A DNA stretch of 64,000 nucleotides from positions 17,867 to 81,866 of the forward strand of contig URVM01000016.1 of NCBI GenBank assembly GCA_900551325.1, read 5' to 3'. The notes beneath the pieces are model-generated. The model had not been told where the DNA came from and ran no database searches. It saw nothing but the letters and a program-made list of their open reading frames with translations. The translations under genes and the position numbers were made by a program. The stretch comes from an uncultured Eubacteriales bacterium (lineage in GTDB: Bacteria; Bacillota; Clostridia; Lachnospirales; Cellulosilyticaceae). How positions within the stretch are numbered: the first letter of the stretch is position 1; every line of letters begins with the position of its first letter. This document shows positions 61,825-64,000 of the stretch, piece after piece.

Positions 61825-62431
61825 TTTCCACGTTCCTTTACAATAATATATAATAAACTTTTTGTTTACATCTGTTAAACTTCACTGTAGGGATTATATA
61901 AATTTTCATCTAATCCGTCAATATGTATTTTAGTATAAATTTATTATATGATGATTTAAAACTTAGTATATCTAATAAAATAACTTAAATATCATTTATC
62001 ACATAAACCCTTTAAATTACTATGTCATTTGTATTAATTTTTATATTTTTAAGCCAAAAATTTAGTTATACTTCAATTTTATTTTATTTTTATCAAACTT
62101 TTAATTCTTTAACATGACATTAATAGTGATTAATTAATTTAGTAATACTATACTTTTTATTTATAATATTTTTTTAAGATTTTTTATAAATATTTTTGTA
62201 TAAAAAAAGATAGCTATCCTATTTTTAAGATAACTATCCTTTTTGATATAAATTTCTAAGTCCTATGTCCAGATTTATTTATAGAATATTCCAACAGAAA
62301 TTCTAATATAAATTCTTCTTAAGCTTTTATCTTGAAAAGTCCTTTTTCTATATCTAATTAGTTGATCAATTAGTATATTTTATCTCATATTACACAATAT
62401 AAACTTAAACAATTTATTTAGGAGTCTACCA
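61825..62431. other. 607-base intergenic region with an isolated hairpin
   Basis: No gene seen on either strand; extremely AT-rich. AAAAAGATAGCTATCCTA pairs imperfectly with the following TAAGATAACTATCCTTTTT (62204-62244); the minus strand then runs TTTTTTTATAC. No known gene ends there. TTGATCAA palindrome near 62362. Confidence 0.6.
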
Positions 62432-62911
62432 ATGAAATCAAGATTTAAATATATTACAATCATTTTTTTATGCATCATTTTAATACTTCACCCATCTTTA
62501 TATGCTTCCAATGCTTCTAAAACTTCAGATCAAGACATGGGAAAATATATAACTAATTTAACACTAATAAAAAACCATATGTATACCCTCTCTCAAACAG
62601 TAGTATTCTCTTGGGATGAAGACTCTTCTGCTGATGATGCACTTATGCGTCTAAATACATCTCTTAATAATACAGCAAAAGAAATATCACTTGAGCTCAC
62701 AGACACAGCACCCAACACACCCTTATATAGAAATTTACTCATTCTCTTAAATGCTACAAACTACCTTAAAGGGGCTCTTTATGAACTAGAAGTTCTAAGT
62801 GGACAAAATAATCCTGCTGAAAAAATACGTACTTTAGAGAGATACTTTAATTTCCTAGTATACGCTACTAACTCTATTCGATTCTTTGATAATCTTCAGT
62901 CTATATCCTAA
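62432..62911 (+). CDS. Uncharacterised secreted protein
   Basis: 159 residues. N-terminal signal peptide (KYITIIFLCIILILHPSLYAS, cut likely after YA-S) and a mature part of about 135 residues that is mostly helical with many Asn, Thr and Leu. No lipobox Cys and no family recognised. Ribosome site TAGGAG. Ends in a terminator that overlaps its last codons. Confidence 0.75.
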   Translation: MKSRFKYITIIFLCIILILHPSLYASNASKTSDQDMGKYITNLTLIKNHMYTLSQTVVFSWDEDSSADDALMRLNTSLNNTAKEISLELTDTAPNTPLYRNLLILLNATNYLKGALYELEVLSGQNNPAEKIRTLERYFNFLVYATNSIRFFDNLQSIS

Positions 62912-62920
62912 CTGAAGATT
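62891..62920 (+). terminator. Terminator of the secreted-protein gene
   Basis: 10-bp perfect stem AATCTTCAGT (62891-62900) with 62911-62920, followed by ATTTTTATTTT; the stem contains the last codons of the gene. Confidence 0.85.
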
Positions 62921-62948
62921 ATTTTTATTTTAAAATAATTTGCCTACT

Positions 62949-63003
62949 AAAAAGAAGCCCTTATAATAGAAATTTAAAATTTCTATTATAAGGGCTTCTT
63001 TTT
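62949..63003. terminator. 27-bp perfect palindrome, bidirectional terminator
   Basis: Arms 62949-62975 and 62977-63003 are exact complements with a single-base centre (core GAAGCCCTTATAATAG). It follows the secreted-protein terminator and also serves the minus-strand gene at 63010. Confidence 0.85.
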
Positions 63004-63009
63004 ATGTAA

Positions 63010-63312
63010 CTATCTAAGAGTATTGCGCATTTTATCATATACAGTATTTTCAAAGATTGTATTAGCTAGGGCTATAATAAGTCCAAATAAAAGATTCATA
63101 ATCCATACATTCACTTGTAATTGATAACATAAAATAATACTGACTATAAGTAATACTCCAAGACTTGTATAATGCCATACACGTTTTTTGTTTAAATATC
63201 TTGTCTTAGCTTGAATCTTTTCAAAAGGCTCAAGTGGACTCTGATTCAACTTTTCAAATGCAAATTCTAAAACTAAGTCAGCTATAATAATGATTAAAAG
63301 ATTTAGTAACAT
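63010..63312 (-). CDS. Small membrane protein
   Basis: 100 residues from ATG 63312 (GAGGG ahead; GTG 63324 is less likely). Three hydrophobic segments (NLLIIIIADLVLEFAF, SLGVLLIVSIILCYQL, NLLFGLIIALANTIF) separated by a basic loop (KTRYLNKKRVWHY). No family recognised. Confidence 0.7.
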   Translation of the reverse strand: MLLNLLIIIIADLVLEFAFEKLNQSPLEPFEKIQAKTRYLNKKRVWHYTSLGVLLIVSIILCYQLQVNVWIMNLLFGLIIALANTIFENTVYDKMRNTLR

Positions 63313-63493
63313 AGATTCCCTCACTTATGTATAATTTTAAGTTATACTATATTATTTCTTCTATTATACGACTATAAATAAGTAAATGCAAAAGCAATTA
63401 ATAATATTGCATATTACTTATTTTATAGATTCTATTTAACCAAATATAAGAGAGCATAAAAATAACTTTTATGCCCTCAGATCAATTCTTATC

Positions 63494-63688
63494 CTATCTA
63501 CAGCAAGACCTTGAACAACCACATTTTCTTGAACAACTATTTTGACTACATCTATTTTCTCCTAATTCTCTAATAGCTCTATCAACAGCTATTTCTCTTT
63601 GGCTTCTTACTGGTGTTCTTTCAACTCTTTCTTCACAAGTTTCATTATATCTACGTTTACATCCGCACCCACATCCACAATTACACAC
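63494..63688 (-). CDS. Small cysteine-rich protein
   Basis: 64 residues from GTG 63688, which has AAAGGAGG seven bases ahead; the open frame upstream of it begins at a TTG inside no ribosome site. The N-terminus CNCGCGCGC alternates Cys with Gly/Asn, a helical middle follows (REIAVDRAIRELGE), and the C-terminus has CSQNSCSRKCGCSRSCC. Around 14 Cys in all. Metal binding or sulfur trafficking is plausible; a secreted peptide is an alternative. Confidence 0.7.
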   Translation of the reverse strand: MCNCGCGCGCKRRYNETCEERVERTPVRSQREIAVDRAIRELGENRCSQNSCSRKCGCSRSCCR

Positions 63689-63846
63689 TTTAATTTCCTC
63701 CTTTTTATGACAAAAATACAAAAATATATTCTTTAATAATCTATGCTACTCCCCTATAGAACGACACTGTTTTCCATGTTTTAATTTAGTATTTTACAAA
63801 TACACTGATTTAATAGAATAGTATTATTATAACTATTTTTATTTTT

Positions 63847-63879
63847 GATATTGATTTTCATTATTTGTCATGTTATGAT
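63847..63879 (+). promoter_or_regulatory. Promoter with overlapping Fur-box-like site
   Basis: GATATTGATTTTCATTATT (63847-63865) matches the Fur consensus GATAATGATAATCATTATC at 15 of 19 bases. Inside it TTGATT (63851-63856) with a 17-base spacer to TATGAT (63874-63879) forms a promoter reading out of the window on the plus strand. The controlled gene is not visible. Confidence 0.5.
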
Positions 63880-64000
63880 TATTTCATACTCAATGTATAT
63901 TATCCGAATTAAAATCCACCAAATAAAATAAGCACTAGTTTGAACGTAACCGTCAAATAAGATAGTGGATAGCAACTGTGTCTATTTTGTAGGATAATTA

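Noticed and set aside
1..64000. CRISPR array, tRNA or rRNA gene, insertion sequence
   Set aside because: No regularly spaced repeat with unique spacers, no cloverleaf with GGTTC-type arm and no rRNA-like conserved block was seen; short tandem repeats at 7101 and 60242 are contiguous and lack spacers. The Rpn protein is related to transposase-like nucleases but lacks terminal inverted repeats around it.

Overview
The window looks like a chromosomal segment of a low-GC Gram-positive anaerobe of the class Clostridia. The bases are strongly AT-rich, ribosome binding sites are strong GGAGG types, and intergenic regions are short with many factor-independent terminators. The gene families fit: YesM/YesN-type two-component systems, LplB/YtcP-type sugar permeases, a 4Fe-4S aldo/keto reductase, an old-yellow-enzyme/ferredoxin-type flavoenzyme and an Rpn-family nuclease. 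A plant-polymer or gut-associated Lachnospirales relative (for example Cellulosilyticum) would fit, but that is an impression from memory and not a search result. Nearly all genes lie on the minus strand; the exceptions are the 3' end of mobA, arr, the DeoR regulator and one secreted protein.

Layout. 1-2051: molybdenum cofactor genes (3' end of mobA, then mobB and moeA facing it). 2180-4594: iron-sulfur aldo/keto reductase and a GH29 alpha-L-fucosidase, with an unusual inverted repeat upstream. 4899-7051: PepSY lipoprotein, GyrI-like protein and a rifamycin ADP-ribosyltransferase (arr). 7154-11070: FtsX-type ABC exporter with a long coiled-coil insert. 11288-12737: HEPN/MNT toxin-antitoxin pair flanked by 23-bp direct repeats next to an XRE/DUF3796 pair with a perfect 18-bp operator-like palindrome. 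12832-18022: hypothetical genes, a membrane-anchored MutS-like ATPase, proC and a LUD protein. 18243-23847: flavoenzyme divergent from a DeoR regulator, MFS transporter, XRE-TPR regulator. 24005-28576: LplB/LplC/LipO-type sugar ABC transporter with LacI regulator. 29081-31870: DUF1456, a nonsense-interrupted DUF5131 gene, and a histidyl-tRNA synthetase preceded by a histidine-rich leader peptide and terminator. 32252-34333: four-gene operon of unknown function. 34557-36476: AraC-GyrI regulator, ACT protein, and decayed remnants of aminoglycoside-modifying enzyme genes. 36754-39710: translationally coupled pair of amidohydrolases. 40032-45590: probable defence island (HNH endonuclease, ATPase, unknown third protein, Rpn nuclease). 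46082-54249: second sugar ABC transporter, GH31 glycosidase, and YesMN-like two-component system. 54427-56592: glucose-type PTS permease under a LicT/GlcT-type RNA antiterminator. 56946-61824: polyamine operon (speA, speE, carboxynorspermidine synthase, nspC). 62432-64000: secreted unknown, small membrane protein, Cys-rich peptide, and a Fur-box-like promoter pointing out of the window.

Working together: two complete sugar ABC importers, each lacking an ATPase gene (normally supplied by a shared MsmX-like ATPase), two glycosidases and a PTS permease make carbohydrate uptake the dominant theme. The polyamine operon can decarboxylate an amino acid and build carboxyspermidine/spermidine-type products. 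The strongest candidates for new biology are the Septu-like HNH/ATPase cassette with an extra downstream gene, the four-gene unknown operon at 32.2-34.3 kb, and the His4 leader-peptide attenuator in front of hisS, which is unusual for a Firmicute. No tRNA, rRNA, CRISPR array or insertion sequence was recognised.
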